DNA of 18,775 nucleotides from JAGGTJ01 sp964457545 (GCA_964457545.1 CAYWEN010000014.1:1-18775), one strand, 5' to 3'. Shown: positions 6,233-15,660, counted from the first letter of the stretch. The notes: generated from the letters alone by a model not told the origin. Program-made: numbers and translations.

Positions 6233-7426
6233 ATGTGTCCGACACATGAACAGATACCATTCACTCCAGATACAAAAAGACCTTTGCAAAACGTTCAACA
6301 CCCATCCGGATGCAACACAGACAAAAGGTTTGAGGTCAAACATGTGATATTTCCAAGAGCAAAAAATATTGGGCATAACCTGTGTTTCTGTCTGCATTGC
6401 CCGTCCAAACCACAGAGACACAACGTACATCCAGACACAGGGCTCAGGCAAAAACGGGCATTATTCAAAGGTTTCATAACAGAACTGTGGAATATCCTGC
6501 TGCTGTCCTGTATCATCCTGTCAACAGCTACGGCATTCTGCACAGATAAAACCGGCACCCTTGCAGCATCCTTTAACAGTAACTCCGCACATGTGGGGGA
6601 TATCGTCTGCCTTGAGCTGAAATACCATCTGCCAAAGGGTTGGCGCTTATGCACTGACCTGGATATAAAAGGGATTGACGGTTTGTCAACTGTATCTGAA
6701 AAGGTTCAGTCCAATACCATCAAGATCAGGCTGCTCGTAGACAAACTAAAGGTGTTAAAAACAGGGAACCTTGCAATAGTCTGTATGGACAAAAAGGGGA
6801 AAAAGCACATATTGTCAACCGGCCCTGTCTCCCTGAAGGTCATATCAAACCTCGACAAAAAAAGCAAAAACACACAACTGCGACCGATTTGTGACATCAT
6901 ACCTGCAAAACCATACTGGCTGAAAATCTCTTTCTGGATATTTCTGGCCATGGTTTCGGCTGTCTTGATCTTCAGCCTTTTATGGTGGTTAAAAAGCAGG
7001 AAAACAGGGATTAAAAACACTAACCAGGTCCTGCCCCCTCATATTGAAGCAACACAAAGGATAAGAGACCTGGAGACAGGCGGCCTGTTTGAAAAGGGAT
7101 ATATAAAGGAATATTATTTCAGCCTGTCTGCAATACTCAAACATTATCTGGAGGCCATAAGAGGTTTCCCGGCTGCAGAGCTTACAACAGAGGAGATAGC
7201 AAAAACAACACAGCATAAAGAAGACAGGGAAATAATAAAACTTTTAAGGGATGCTGATCTGATAAAATTTTCGAACAAAACACCTGCCCCTGCAGAAAAA
7301 CAGGAACACATAAGGGCCGCCATATCGTACATAGAGGTCACAAAACCTGATATGGAAGAAAAACTCAAAGACACACGTCATCCGGCAGATTCCATAACAA
7401 ACACAGAAAAAGGCAGAAAGCTATGA
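6233..7426 (+). CDS. Bat-operon membrane protein (DUF4381/BatD-like)
   Basis: The frame codes for up to 397 residues. In this numbering a signal-like hydrophobic segment lies at 83-103, a beta-rich extracytoplasmic domain at about 105-225 (GDIVCLELKYHLP, LKTGNLAIV), one transmembrane helix at 230-252 (FWIFLAMVSAVLIFSLLWWL), and a cytoplasmic helical domain at 265-375. The cytoplasmic part contains YYFSLSAILKHYLEAI and LTTEEI, the pattern shared by DUF4381 proteins and the BatD C-terminus. The first 75 residues look unlike a protein family. A GTG at 6344 has GAGG eight bases upstream and may be the true start (360 residues); neither start is certain. It ends with an ATGA overlap with batA. It probably presents the VWA proteins to the MoxR system at the inner membrane. 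Confidence 0.82.
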   Translation: MCPTHEQIPFTPDTKRPLQNVQHPSGCNTDKRFEVKHVIFPRAKNIGHNLCFCLHCPSKPQRHNVHPDTGLRQKRALFKGFITELWNILLLSCIILSTATAFCTDKTGTLAASFNSNSAHVGDIVCLELKYHLPKGWRLCTDLDIKGIDGLSTVSEKVQSNTIKIRLLVDKLKVLKTGNLAIVCMDKKGKKHILSTGPVSLKVISNLDKKSKNTQLRPICDIIPAKPYWLKISFWIFLAMVSAVLIFSLLWWLKSRKTGIKNTNQVLPPHIEATQRIRDLETGGLFEKGYIKEYYFSLSAILKHYLEAIRGFPAAELTTEEIAKTTQHKEDREIIKLLRDADLIKFSNKTPAPAEKQEHIRAAISYIEVTKPDMEEKLKDTRHPADSITNTEKGRKL

Positions 7427-8418
7427 ACTTCAGATTTGCCTATCCGGAAATTCTGTCTGCTCTTGCCCTGGTTTTTGCATGGTTTTTATTTATCAGATAC
7501 AGAAAACCTGCAAGCATTACATACTCCATTACCCAGAGCCTTTCAAAAACAGCCGGTTACAGAAACCTAAACATCACTATGATTCCCGTTCTGTTAAGGG
7601 CAGCATGTGTTACCTTGCTGATTATTGCCGCTGCCAGGCCACAGCTTTACAGTACAGAAAAAGATGTCCGATCATACGGTGTTGATATCATGCTTCTTAT
7701 TGATACATCCGGATCCATGCAGGCACTTGATTTTCATCTGAACAACAGACCTGTCACCAGACTTGCCGCCATAAAAAAGGTGGTAAGTGATTTCATAAAA
7801 AAGCGCAAAACAGACAGAATCGGGCTTGTAGTTTTCGGAAAGGAGGCCTTTACACAGTGCCCTCTTACCATGGACAAGGGGCTTTTGTTAAATTTAATAA
7901 AAAGAATGAAAATAGGCATGGCAGGAGACAGCACTGCAATAGGTTCTGCCATAGCGCTTGGAGGTAAAAGATTAAAAGGTATCAGGGCAAAGGCAAAGAT
8001 AATTATCCTTCTTACAGACGGAAGAAACAACGCGGGAGAAATAACACCTGAACAGGCAGCAGAGGCCGTTCATGCCCTGGGAATCAAGATATACACTATA
8101 GGGGTTGGAGGCAAGGGGCCTGTTCCATTCAAGGTAAAAACCCTGTTTGGTACCAGAACCATATACCAGAGGGTAGATCTGGATGATGCGGCACTCAAAA
8201 GAATAGCAAGAATAGGAGGCGGAAAATATTTTTCAGCATCCAGCACAAAAGAACTCTCCAAAGTCTATACCATGATAGACAAAGAGCAGAAAACAGAAAC
8301 AAAGATAAAAGAATTCTTTCATTTTCATGAACTGTATCATCTTTTTCTTATCCCGGCCCTTATCCTCCTCGGTATTGAGGTGATTTTAAGATCAACGTTG
8401 CTGAGGACAATACCATGA
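7423..8418 (+). CDS. batA: BatA, VWA-domain membrane protein
   Basis: This 331-residue protein has an N-terminal hairpin of two membrane helices (residues 8-24 and 52-71), a VWA domain (about 85-290) facing the periplasm, and a C-terminal helix (307-327). The metal site is complete: DTSGS at 94-98, a Thr in GDSTAIG, and the Asp in LLTDGRNN. ARPQ just after the second helix is typical of BatA/BatB. Such proteins bind Mg or Ca through MIDAS and are proposed to form membrane complexes in oxygen or envelope stress. Genes on both sides overlap it by four bases (ATGA). Confidence 0.94.
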   Translation: MNFRFAYPEILSALALVFAWFLFIRYRKPASITYSITQSLSKTAGYRNLNITMIPVLLRAACVTLLIIAAARPQLYSTEKDVRSYGVDIMLLIDTSGSMQALDFHLNNRPVTRLAAIKKVVSDFIKKRKTDRIGLVVFGKEAFTQCPLTMDKGLLLNLIKRMKIGMAGDSTAIGSAIALGGKRLKGIRAKAKIIILLTDGRNNAGEITPEQAAEAVHALGIKIYTIGVGGKGPVPFKVKTLFGTRTIYQRVDLDDAALKRIARIGGGKYFSASSTKELSKVYTMIDKEQKTETKIKEFFHFHELYHLFLIPALILLGIEVILRSTLLRTIP

Positions 8419-10241
8419 CGTTCACAAGATTATGGGTTCTTCACCTGTTATGGCTTGTTCCTGTTTTTGCTTTTATACAGGTTGTAAACATCAGAAAAAG
8501 AAACAGGACAATGTCCATGTTTGCCGATCAGGACCTGCTTCCAAGGCTCACAGGAGACAATAAAAAGGGATTGTTGTTTTTAAAGGGACTTCTGCTTGTC
8601 TGTTCATTAATATGCATGATTTTTGCCCTGTCCGGTCCACGCTGGGGAAGCCATTACGAGGAGGTTACTCAAAAAGGTGTAGATATCATGGTTGCACTGG
8701 ATGTCTCCCGCAGCATGCTTTCCGAGGATATAAAACCTTCCAGACTCAAAAGGGCAAAACGTGAAATCATCGACTTTCTGCGCGTTGTAGAGGGTGACAG
8801 GGTCGGTTTAGTGGTATTTGCAGGGATGGCATTTGTTCAGTGTCCCCTGACATTCGACTATGCAGCCCTTGAAATGTTTGTAAACAATGTTACTCCCGAT
8901 CTTGTACCGGTTCAGGGCACAGATCTTGGAGGTGCCATAGATACAGCCATATCGGCCTTTGATCCAAAGGCTGCAACAGACAGGGTTATAATACTTGTCA
9001 CAGATGGCGAGGATAACGAAGGTAAAGGGATTTATGCAGCAAAAAAGGCCGCAACAAAAGGCATAAAAATATTTGTTTACGGAATGGGAGACATAACAGG
9101 CAGCCCCGTACCGGATGGGCACGGTGGCTTCAAAAAAGACAAATCCGGAAACATAATAATGTCTAAACTGAACGAAAAGGGACTCAGGCGTATTGCATCC
9201 ATCACAGGCGGGGTATACACCAGGTCTGTCACAGGAGATCTGGATCTGGACATACTGTACTTTAACGGTATCAAAAAACAAACAGAGGCAAGAACATTAA
9301 AAAGCGGAAAGATAAAAGTACATGAAGAACGGTTTTATCTGTTCCTGCTGCCTGCAATATTCTTTCTGCTCCTTGAAGAAATCATAAGGCCTGCAGGTAA
9401 AAACAGACAGATGCCCTTTAAAACAGGATCCTTACCCATACTGATTATGCTCATTACCCTCCTTTTTTCTTTTGCAAGAACCTTAAATGCCTCACCCGAT
9501 CCCGACAATCTCTACAAAGAAAAACGTTATGCAGAGGCAGAAAAGATCTATGCAATCAAAGACATGAATCACCCCAAAGACATACGGTACAGATACAACA
9601 GGGGATGTGCGGCATACAAATACGGCAATTTCAAAGCTGCCAGGGCAGCCTTTGAAAGCGTTGCAATGAGGACAAAAGACAAAAGCATACTTGCAAAAAC
9701 CCTGTACAACCTGGGCAACACTGCCTTTAAACAGGGAGATCTGAGCTCTGCTGCCAATTATTATAAAAGGGCCATTATTCTTGATCCAAACAACATGAAC
9801 GCACGTTACAACCTTGAGCTGACCCTTGACAGGCTTAAAGACAAAAAAGACAAACAAAAAAACAGCAGAAAAAAAGGAGATAAAAGAGGCAAGAGGAAAC
9901 ATACCCAGAAAAGGCGTACCGACAAAAACACAGACAAGGCGCAAAACAATAAAAACATGCAAAACCCTGAAAATAACAAAACCGGAACCAAAGGCAAAAA
10001 CCAGAAAAAACAGGCCAACGCCAACCTCCCAACACAGCCAAAAGACCTGTCCGGAAAACTTGCCGGCCCTGAATCAAGAGGACAAAAACAATCACCGAAC
10101 AACATGCCTGTTTCCCGCCAGACAATGGACAGAAAAAAGGCAGAGGCATTGTTAGACAACGTTGAGGACAATCCCGCAGATTTTATGAAATTCAATCTTC
10201 CAAGGGAGAAGAACCTGGCACCATCAGGAAAGGACTGGTAA
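8415..10241 (+). CDS. batB: BatB-BatC fusion: VWA plus TPR protein
   Basis: This 608-residue protein joins two Bat functions. Membrane helices lie at about 7-23 and 53-72. The VWA domain (about 85-290) has an intact MIDAS: DVSRS at 96-100, Thr169 in GTDLGG, and Asp197 in VTDGED. Helices at 307-321 and 339-355 follow. The second is signal-like and is followed by a periplasmic TPR region (about 365-475), including YNLGNTAFKQGDLSSAANYY. Residues 475-545 are a very basic Lys/Asn/Gln linker, and the end (MDRKKAEALLDNVEDNPADF) is the conserved BatC-type tail. Separate BatB and BatC genes are known from Bacteroides; fused forms are known in proteobacteria. It starts in an ATGA overlap with batA. Confidence 0.93.
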   Translation: MTFTRLWVLHLLWLVPVFAFIQVVNIRKRNRTMSMFADQDLLPRLTGDNKKGLLFLKGLLLVCSLICMIFALSGPRWGSHYEEVTQKGVDIMVALDVSRSMLSEDIKPSRLKRAKREIIDFLRVVEGDRVGLVVFAGMAFVQCPLTFDYAALEMFVNNVTPDLVPVQGTDLGGAIDTAISAFDPKAATDRVIILVTDGEDNEGKGIYAAKKAATKGIKIFVYGMGDITGSPVPDGHGGFKKDKSGNIIMSKLNEKGLRRIASITGGVYTRSVTGDLDLDILYFNGIKKQTEARTLKSGKIKVHEERFYLFLLPAIFFLLLEEIIRPAGKNRQMPFKTGSLPILIMLITLLFSFARTLNASPDPDNLYKEKRYAEAEKIYAIKDMNHPKDIRYRYNRGCAAYKYGNFKAARAAFESVAMRTKDKSILAKTLYNLGNTAFKQGDLSSAANYYKRAIILDPNNMNARYNLELTLDRLKDKKDKQKNSRKKGDKRGKRKHTQKRRTDKNTDKAQNNKNMQNPENNKTGTKGKNQKKQANANLPTQPKDLSGKLAGPESRGQKQSPNNMPVSRQTMDRKKAEALLDNVEDNPADFMKFNLPREKNLAPSGKDW

Positions 10242-10400
10242 GGATCATCAAGATACTATGACACTGTCTATCCATAACCCATAAAAACCTCAGACCGTGC
10301 TGCCCTGGACACAATGGATATAAAGAGATATCAAACCCATCTTCATACAACTGCAAAGAGGTCATTGCAGGATCTCCAATCTTGTTCAGGTTCGAGGCAT

Positions 10401-12299
10401 ATGAACACTTCAAGCACAGGGATATACTTGACATTCCAAGGATTAAAAATCAGGCCTGACAAAAAAACCGGACAAAAGGAGACGTTATTACGCAAAGGTC
10501 TCACAAGATATGGCCTTATCTTGTTTATAACTGTCCTTATGCTCCTCGCAATCCCATATATTGCCTGTGCCACTGTATCTGTAGAGCTTCACCTCGAACG
10601 TAGCGAAACAGTCCTGATGACCCCTCTGAGGATGCAGGTGAAGATATCCGGATCCAGGAGCATAGATTCCGAGCCTGTAATTAACGGAACAGAGAATTTT
10701 ATTGTAATTCGCGGCGGCCAAACAACAAGCGTGGAAATAATAAATGGAAGGTTAAGTTCCAGTCTTGAAATCACATATTTCCTTACACCCAAAAAAACAG
10801 GGAGATTCACCATCGGGCCGGTAAAATGCGTGATAGACGGTAAAAGTTATAAAAGCAACACGAAAACCCTAACTGTCACAAATGAAACGCCTGCCACTGA
10901 CAGACATGAAAACGCTCCTGTATTTTTAACCTCATCCATATCAAGGCACACAGCATATGTAGAAAGCCAGATCTTTTATATTCTCAGGCTTTATCACAGA
11001 ACAAGGGTGTCTGACATTTCCCTGAGCATGCCCGATACCGCCTTTCTGTCATTCAGACAGTTGGGAAAACCAGTCGAATATACAAGAATATATAATGGAA
11101 AAGAATACAGTGTTCTTGAAGTGAGATTTGCCCTGAGCGCATCAAAGGCAGGAAGATATCTTATAATGCCTGCAAAGATGAACATGAGGGTTTACAGACC
11201 TCAAGATCGCAATTTTTCATCAGACCCTTTCAATTTCTTTTTCAATGATCCCTTTATGCAACCGGCCAGACCTGCAAGTTTCAGAAGCAACCCTGTCAGG
11301 TTTAAGGTCCTGCCATTGCCTGAAAAGAACAAGCCTGCAAACTTCAGCGGCCTTGTGGGCAACTTCCAGCTCACATCAAGCCTTAAACCCAGAAAAGTCA
11401 AGGCAGGCAACTCGACAACCCTGACAGTTACTATAAAAGGCACAGGCAATATCACCCGGATTCCGGATATCAGGCTGCCAGAGCTAAAAGGTCTCAAGAT
11501 ATATGCCGACAGGCCTGTAATAAAGACATGGACAGACTCAAACGGTATACATGGCTCAAAAACCATGATATGGGCGCTCGTTCCTGAAAGGGCAGACTTA
11601 TATCACATCCCGCCCCTATCCATCAGTTACTTTGATGTCTCTGCAAACAGATACCATATACTGAAGACTCCTTCATGGGTAATAGAGGTGCACGGAAACA
11701 TAAAAGAAAAGGCAGGTGCATCCGGGGCAGTAAAACTCCCTGACAGAAATCAGAAAAGGCAGAAAGTTACAGAACTTGGATATGATATATTGCCTGCCCA
11801 TACATCCATCAGATTCTTCAAGACTGACCACGGCACAGGCATGCGATTTCACGGGGTTTTTGTATGGATTATTCTATTTTGCCCTCCCCTTCTCTATTGC
11901 ATAATATTTGCCGTTGCAAGATTCAAGAAAAAGGCATCTTCAGATCCCGCAGCATCAGGACCAAAAAAGGCATTAAAAGAGTTTCTGCACCAATACAGAC
12001 AGTGCAAACTCCGGCCCGACGAACTTCTGTCCATCACAAGAAATTACCTTAACAGACGTTTCAGGCTGAACATTGGCACACTCACCTGCAGCGAGGCAGA
12101 ACAATTAATTATACAACACGGAGGAACCAAGGAGACTGCGCAAAGATTCAGCCAGATCATCAAAAATATAGAAGAGCTTGTATACACGGGTCAAAGCACA
12201 CATGACATATCAACAAAGGGCAATGAGTTGCTGAAACTTGTAAAACAGATAGAAAAGGAAACAAAACCAATACCCATTCAGGTTAATGCCCATTCATAA
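10401..12299 (+). CDS. batD: BatD, oxygen-tolerance-type membrane protein
   Basis: From the ATG at 10401 the protein has 632 residues. A signal or anchor helix lies at about 36-58 (GLILFITVLMLLAIPYIACA), followed by several beta-sandwich repeats (YFLTPKKTGRFTIGPVKCVIDGK, VRFALSASKAGRYLIMPAKM) typical of BatD (PF13584). A transmembrane helix lies at about 484-505, and a cytoplasmic helical tail resembles the tail of the 6233 protein. The frame is open to an ATG at 10314, but that extension has no family likeness and no ribosome-binding site. At 10401 the site is GAGG only three bases away, so the start is uncertain. BatD proteins are thought to hold the VWA subunits in the periplasm. Confidence 0.88.
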   Translation: MNTSSTGIYLTFQGLKIRPDKKTGQKETLLRKGLTRYGLILFITVLMLLAIPYIACATVSVELHLERSETVLMTPLRMQVKISGSRSIDSEPVINGTENFIVIRGGQTTSVEIINGRLSSSLEITYFLTPKKTGRFTIGPVKCVIDGKSYKSNTKTLTVTNETPATDRHENAPVFLTSSISRHTAYVESQIFYILRLYHRTRVSDISLSMPDTAFLSFRQLGKPVEYTRIYNGKEYSVLEVRFALSASKAGRYLIMPAKMNMRVYRPQDRNFSSDPFNFFFNDPFMQPARPASFRSNPVRFKVLPLPEKNKPANFSGLVGNFQLTSSLKPRKVKAGNSTTLTVTIKGTGNITRIPDIRLPELKGLKIYADRPVIKTWTDSNGIHGSKTMIWALVPERADLYHIPPLSISYFDVSANRYHILKTPSWVIEVHGNIKEKAGASGAVKLPDRNQKRQKVTELGYDILPAHTSIRFFKTDHGTGMRFHGVFVWIILFCPPLLYCIIFAVARFKKKASSDPAASGPKKALKEFLHQYRQCKLRPDELLSITRNYLNRRFRLNIGTLTCSEAEQLIIQHGGTKETAQRFSQIIKNIEELVYTGQSTHDISTKGNELLKLVKQIEKETKPIPIQVNAHS

Positions 12300-12327
12300 A
12301 CAGATGTTTTGTCCGCATCTTTATATC

Positions 12328-12356
12328 CAGGGCCCGATTCCGGACAGGAATCCCTG
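12328..12356 (+). repeat. Hairpin between batD and batE
   Basis: CAGG and GATTCC (12328-12331 and 12336-12341) pair with GGAATC and CCTG (12347-12356), leaving GCCC bulged and GGACA in the loop. No T tract follows, so it is not a normal terminator. It could stabilise the upstream message or reduce read-through into batE. Confidence 0.35.
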
Positions 12357-12509
12357 TGCTCAAAATCTTCGTATATCCTGACCTTGAACATCCCATCTGT
12401 GGATGGACATATATCAAGGCAAACAACACAGCCCGGCAATCGAAACAACTGCATGTCAACACTAAAGATTTCTTAACGGTCCAAATACAAGGAACATCCC
12501 TTTCTGCTT

Positions 12510-13442
12510 ATGAACACTTCAAAAAAAGAGACTGACACTATGCGTACAGGCTCAAAAGCATCCTGTGCTTATCGCTGGACACTGATTCCAAGGCCTTTTT
12601 TATTCCTTTTTCTTGCCGCACTTACACTTTCATGTTTTTTTACCGGACATTACAGGGTATGGGCAAAACCATCAGGCACGGAAAACAACCGCCGCATAAT
12701 AAAAAGGCCTGTCTTTCATGAAGATTTATCCCCTGACAGTGCAGAAGAGATATTTTTCAAGGCAGGCAAGGCCTATAAAAAAGGAAATTATAAAAAGGCC
12801 ATAGATCAATATAATCTTCTTCTCAGACATGGCTATATAAACGGACATATCTATTACAATCTTGGCAATGCCTGGTTTAGGCTGAACCAGCTTGGCAAGG
12901 CAATACTTAACTATAAACGTGCAAAAACCCTCATACCAAGAGATCCGGATCTGAATTTCAACCTGTCATATGTCCGGAACAGGACGCTTGATGAAATACC
13001 TCATGAGAGGAATATCCTGCATGTAATATTTTTCTGGCTCGATTCCCTGAATCTGCATGAACTGTTTTATACCTTTTTGATTATAAATATCCTTTTTTGG
13101 AGCATGCTTATTGCATATATCTTTTTAAATACGGACTGGATGTTATACATCCTGATAACACTTTTGACTTTATGGCTGATATCAGGCACTTCCTTTATAC
13201 TGAAATGGTATTGGATACAAACCGACAACCGCGCTGTTATTCTTGCAAAAGAGGAATATGTCCTTGCAGGGCCAAACAAAGGAGATACCATCCTTTTCAA
13301 ACTTCATGAGGGCGCAATCGTACACTATGAACGCTCAGAAGACGGGTGGGCGCTAATCCATATTTCAGATCAAAAAAGGGGTTGGGTCAAGGAGAGTGAT
13401 CTTGGCAGAATCGCTGTGGACCACCTTGAAAAACAGATTTGA
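12510..13442 (+). CDS. batE: BatE-like TPR and SH3 membrane protein
   Basis: This protein has up to 310 residues. A signal-like helix lies at 29-45, TPR units at about 79-150 (AEEIFFKAGKAYKKGNYKKAI, YYNLGNAWFRLNQLGKAI), two membrane helices at about 186-206 and 211-231, and a C-terminal bacterial SH3-like domain at 240-300 (AVILAKEEYVLAGPN, GAIVHYERSEDGWALIHI, RGWVKESDLG). This is the BatE layout and closes the Bat operon. There is no good ribosome-binding site at 12510; AAGGA is about 15 bases away, and the ATG at 12540 is an alternative. It is 210 bases after batD, so it may have partly separate expression. Confidence 0.88.
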   Translation: MNTSKKETDTMRTGSKASCAYRWTLIPRPFLFLFLAALTLSCFFTGHYRVWAKPSGTENNRRIIKRPVFHEDLSPDSAEEIFFKAGKAYKKGNYKKAIDQYNLLLRHGYINGHIYYNLGNAWFRLNQLGKAILNYKRAKTLIPRDPDLNFNLSYVRNRTLDEIPHERNILHVIFFWLDSLNLHELFYTFLIINILFWSMLIAYIFLNTDWMLYILITLLTLWLISGTSFILKWYWIQTDNRAVILAKEEYVLAGPNKGDTILFKLHEGAIVHYERSEDGWALIHISDQKRGWVKESDLGRIAVDHLEKQI

Positions 13443-13462
13443 ATCCAAAGACCATCATGGAC

Positions 13463-13518
13463 ATTGGCAGGGGTTGAAACAGTCACTGCATTCCTGAATA
13501 AATTCCCGCACTGCCAAT
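13463..13518. repeat. Separated 8-base inverted repeat after the Bat operon
   Basis: ATTGGCAG (13463-13470) and CTGCCAAT (13511-13518) are perfect inverted copies with 40 bases between them. A second dyad, ACGGCT...AGCCGT, follows further on. Neither has a T run, so I cannot call a terminator, but the operon should end in this 190-base gap. Confidence 0.3.
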
Positions 13519-13635
13519 AAATCCTGTTATCAGCCCAAACTGTACGGCTGACAACATCAATAAAAAAAGCCGTCCACCCTTTTCAGGGCATGATTATGAG
13601 AAAACAAAAAATCACAAAAGGCAAACTTTAGAAAC

Positions 13636-15660
13636 ATGCGCACAGATGTATATGAGTACGGGAATTTCACATATTATCACCATGAATTCATACAGGGAAA
13701 ACAAAGAAATCAAATGATTAAAAACGGATTCAGATTGATATTTAACGGCTTAGACAAAAACGTCCAAAAAGACAGGCCTGCCTTTTTCTTCCATAAGGAA
13801 CTGGGATTAACGGCCAAAAGCATAAACACAATTCTGACAAATCCGCCAAAGATATTGAAAGAAGACATATCCTTGACGGAAATCAGGAAAATTCAGAATT
13901 TTGTTGAAGCAATGGGCTGTATTACCAGACTGGAGGAGACAGTATCATACCCTGAATTCAACTTTTCAATCTCAAAAAAAGATCTGAAAAAGATAAGTTC
14001 AGAGTTGAACAAGATACTAAGATGCAAAGCCAGCCTGCTATTTATACTTGCCCGCATATCAGCAAAGGATCCGGACAAGGTCCTGCCATCCATGATGGGC
14101 AACATCAAGGAAGAGATAGCCGCCCGGTTCCGTGAAAGTGATACTGTCCTTGGAGCAGATGACAGGCATATAATCATAATAGCCTTTCCCTCCGGCAAGG
14201 ATGCAATAGCTATCCTTAGAAAAAAAACAGAAAACGTCTTCAAGACACTTGTTAAAGACGAATTTGAATTATCCACAGGGATCTCGTTGTTTCCGGGAGA
14301 ATGTAAAAGCCTTGAAGATTTGATCTGGTCCGCAGGAACACAGCTTTTGAATGAATATTTCGCAGAAACAGGAGAAAAAAAGGCAGGGGGATCACCTTGC
14401 ATAAACAACAAAACAGTACAAGAAGCACCTGAAGGCAAAAAAAAGATTGCCCCTGCAGCAAAAAGACACGAAGAAAAAGGCGCCGGCAACAATAACTCTT
14501 GTGCCAATATTCTGCATCTATGCTGCCAAAAAGCGCACGGAAAGATTTTTAAAAGACTTCAGGAAATGGATCCGGAAACAATTTGGCTGGGACTTTCACA
14601 GATGTCCTACACAGAACAGGAAAATTTCCTGGCAAGACTGCCCTTTGACTCCGATCTTGTAGACTCACTTAAAACTCTCATAAACAATCAGAGCCAGACT
14701 GTTAATGACAAATCTGTTGAAACAGACTTTGAGGCCATACTCCACCAGATGCATATAGAAGAAAAGATCAAGGCAAGACAAATCAGAAAGAAAGAGATTC
14801 TGTCAGAAGTGCACCGTCTTGATACCCTGCCAACTCTGCCATCTGTAGCCACACGCATCTTCGAGATATCTTCCAAGTCAGACTCGTCAGCATCTGATCT
14901 GACAGAGATTATCTCAACGGACCCGTCTCTCACATCCAAGCTTTTAAAGATTGTCAACTCTGCATTTTATGGCTTCCCCCAGGGTATCTCATCAATCAGA
15001 CATGCAATTGTCATTTTGGGTAATGAAGAAATCATAGGCATAGTACTTGGTGTTGTAGCCTCAAACATCTTTAAGGAAAAGGCAAAAGAGATATGGCAGG
15101 CAAAATTTCTTTGGAAGCATTCAGTATACACTGCCATTATAGGCAGTGCTCTGTGCAAGGAACTGGCTGGATACAAAAAAAGCAACGTCTTTACAGCAGG
15201 CCTTTTACATGACTTTGGCAAGATATTTCTCATGGACAGGTTCTCTGATCAGTATGCGCATATTTATGAAACAATTTCCTCCGACAAAATCCCCCTGTTT
15301 GAGATGGAAAAAGATGCATTTGGTTTAAATCATGCTGAAATAGGCCGCATTATTGCGTCAAACTGGAACCTTCCAGAACCACTCATAAATGCAATAGGTT
15401 TTCATCATCAGCCTTTTTTGTCCCCTGCCCATTGTGAAATTACAGCCATTGTCGGCTTTGCCGATTATCTGTCCAACGAAATACTTAACATGGAAAATAC
15501 AGACAGTACGGACAAAGAGCATATAGATCTGACATTAGGTCACTGGAACATACTTGAAGATATTTTCCAGTCACTGACACCAGAAAAAATCCCTGAAATG
15601 ATCTCAAAATCCATTGATATCATAAAAGAAAATCGTGAACTTTTAGAAATATTAGACTGA
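13636..15660 (+). CDS. Multidomain HDOD signalling protein
   Basis: This 674-residue cytoplasmic protein has four recognisable parts. Residues 55-100 (ELGLTAKSINTILTNPPKIL, then E-x-x-x-I and GCITRLEE) resemble the C-terminal domain of ribosomal protein L7/L12. Residues 125-240 look like a degenerate GGDEF domain: the fold pattern is kept but the GGDEF loop reads ADDRH, so cyclase activity is not expected. A low-complexity linker (245-290) and a helical segment (292-350) follow. Residues 390-595 are an HDOD domain (LPTLPSVATRIFEI, LTSKLLKIVNSAFYG) that keeps HD525-526 in LLHDFGK, His495, His566 and His590-591. HDOD proteins usually act in two-component or second-messenger signalling. An ATG at 13714 is an alternative start. 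It is followed after 11 bases by the cyclase gene. Confidence 0.88.
   Translation: MRTDVYEYGNFTYYHHEFIQGKQRNQMIKNGFRLIFNGLDKNVQKDRPAFFFHKELGLTAKSINTILTNPPKILKEDISLTEIRKIQNFVEAMGCITRLEETVSYPEFNFSISKKDLKKISSELNKILRCKASLLFILARISAKDPDKVLPSMMGNIKEEIAARFRESDTVLGADDRHIIIIAFPSGKDAIAILRKKTENVFKTLVKDEFELSTGISLFPGECKSLEDLIWSAGTQLLNEYFAETGEKKAGGSPCINNKTVQEAPEGKKKIAPAAKRHEEKGAGNNNSCANILHLCCQKAHGKIFKRLQEMDPETIWLGLSQMSYTEQENFLARLPFDSDLVDSLKTLINNQSQTVNDKSVETDFEAILHQMHIEEKIKARQIRKKEILSEVHRLDTLPTLPSVATRIFEISSKSDSSASDLTEIISTDPSLTSKLLKIVNSAFYGFPQGISSIRHAIVILGNEEIIGIVLGVVASNIFKEKAKEIWQAKFLWKHSVYTAIIGSALCKELAGYKKSNVFTAGLLHDFGKIFLMDRFSDQYAHIYETISSDKIPLFEMEKDAFGLNHAEIGRIIASNWNLPEPLINAIGFHHQPFLSPAHCEITAIVGFADYLSNEILNMENTDSTDKEHIDLTLGHWNILEDIFQSLTPEKIPEMISKSIDIIKENRELLEILD

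Noticed and set aside
9492..10195. Long minus-strand frames opposite the BatB-C basic linker
   Set aside because: They are Phe/Cys/Leu-rich mirrors of the Lys/Asn-rich coding strand and have no start signals.
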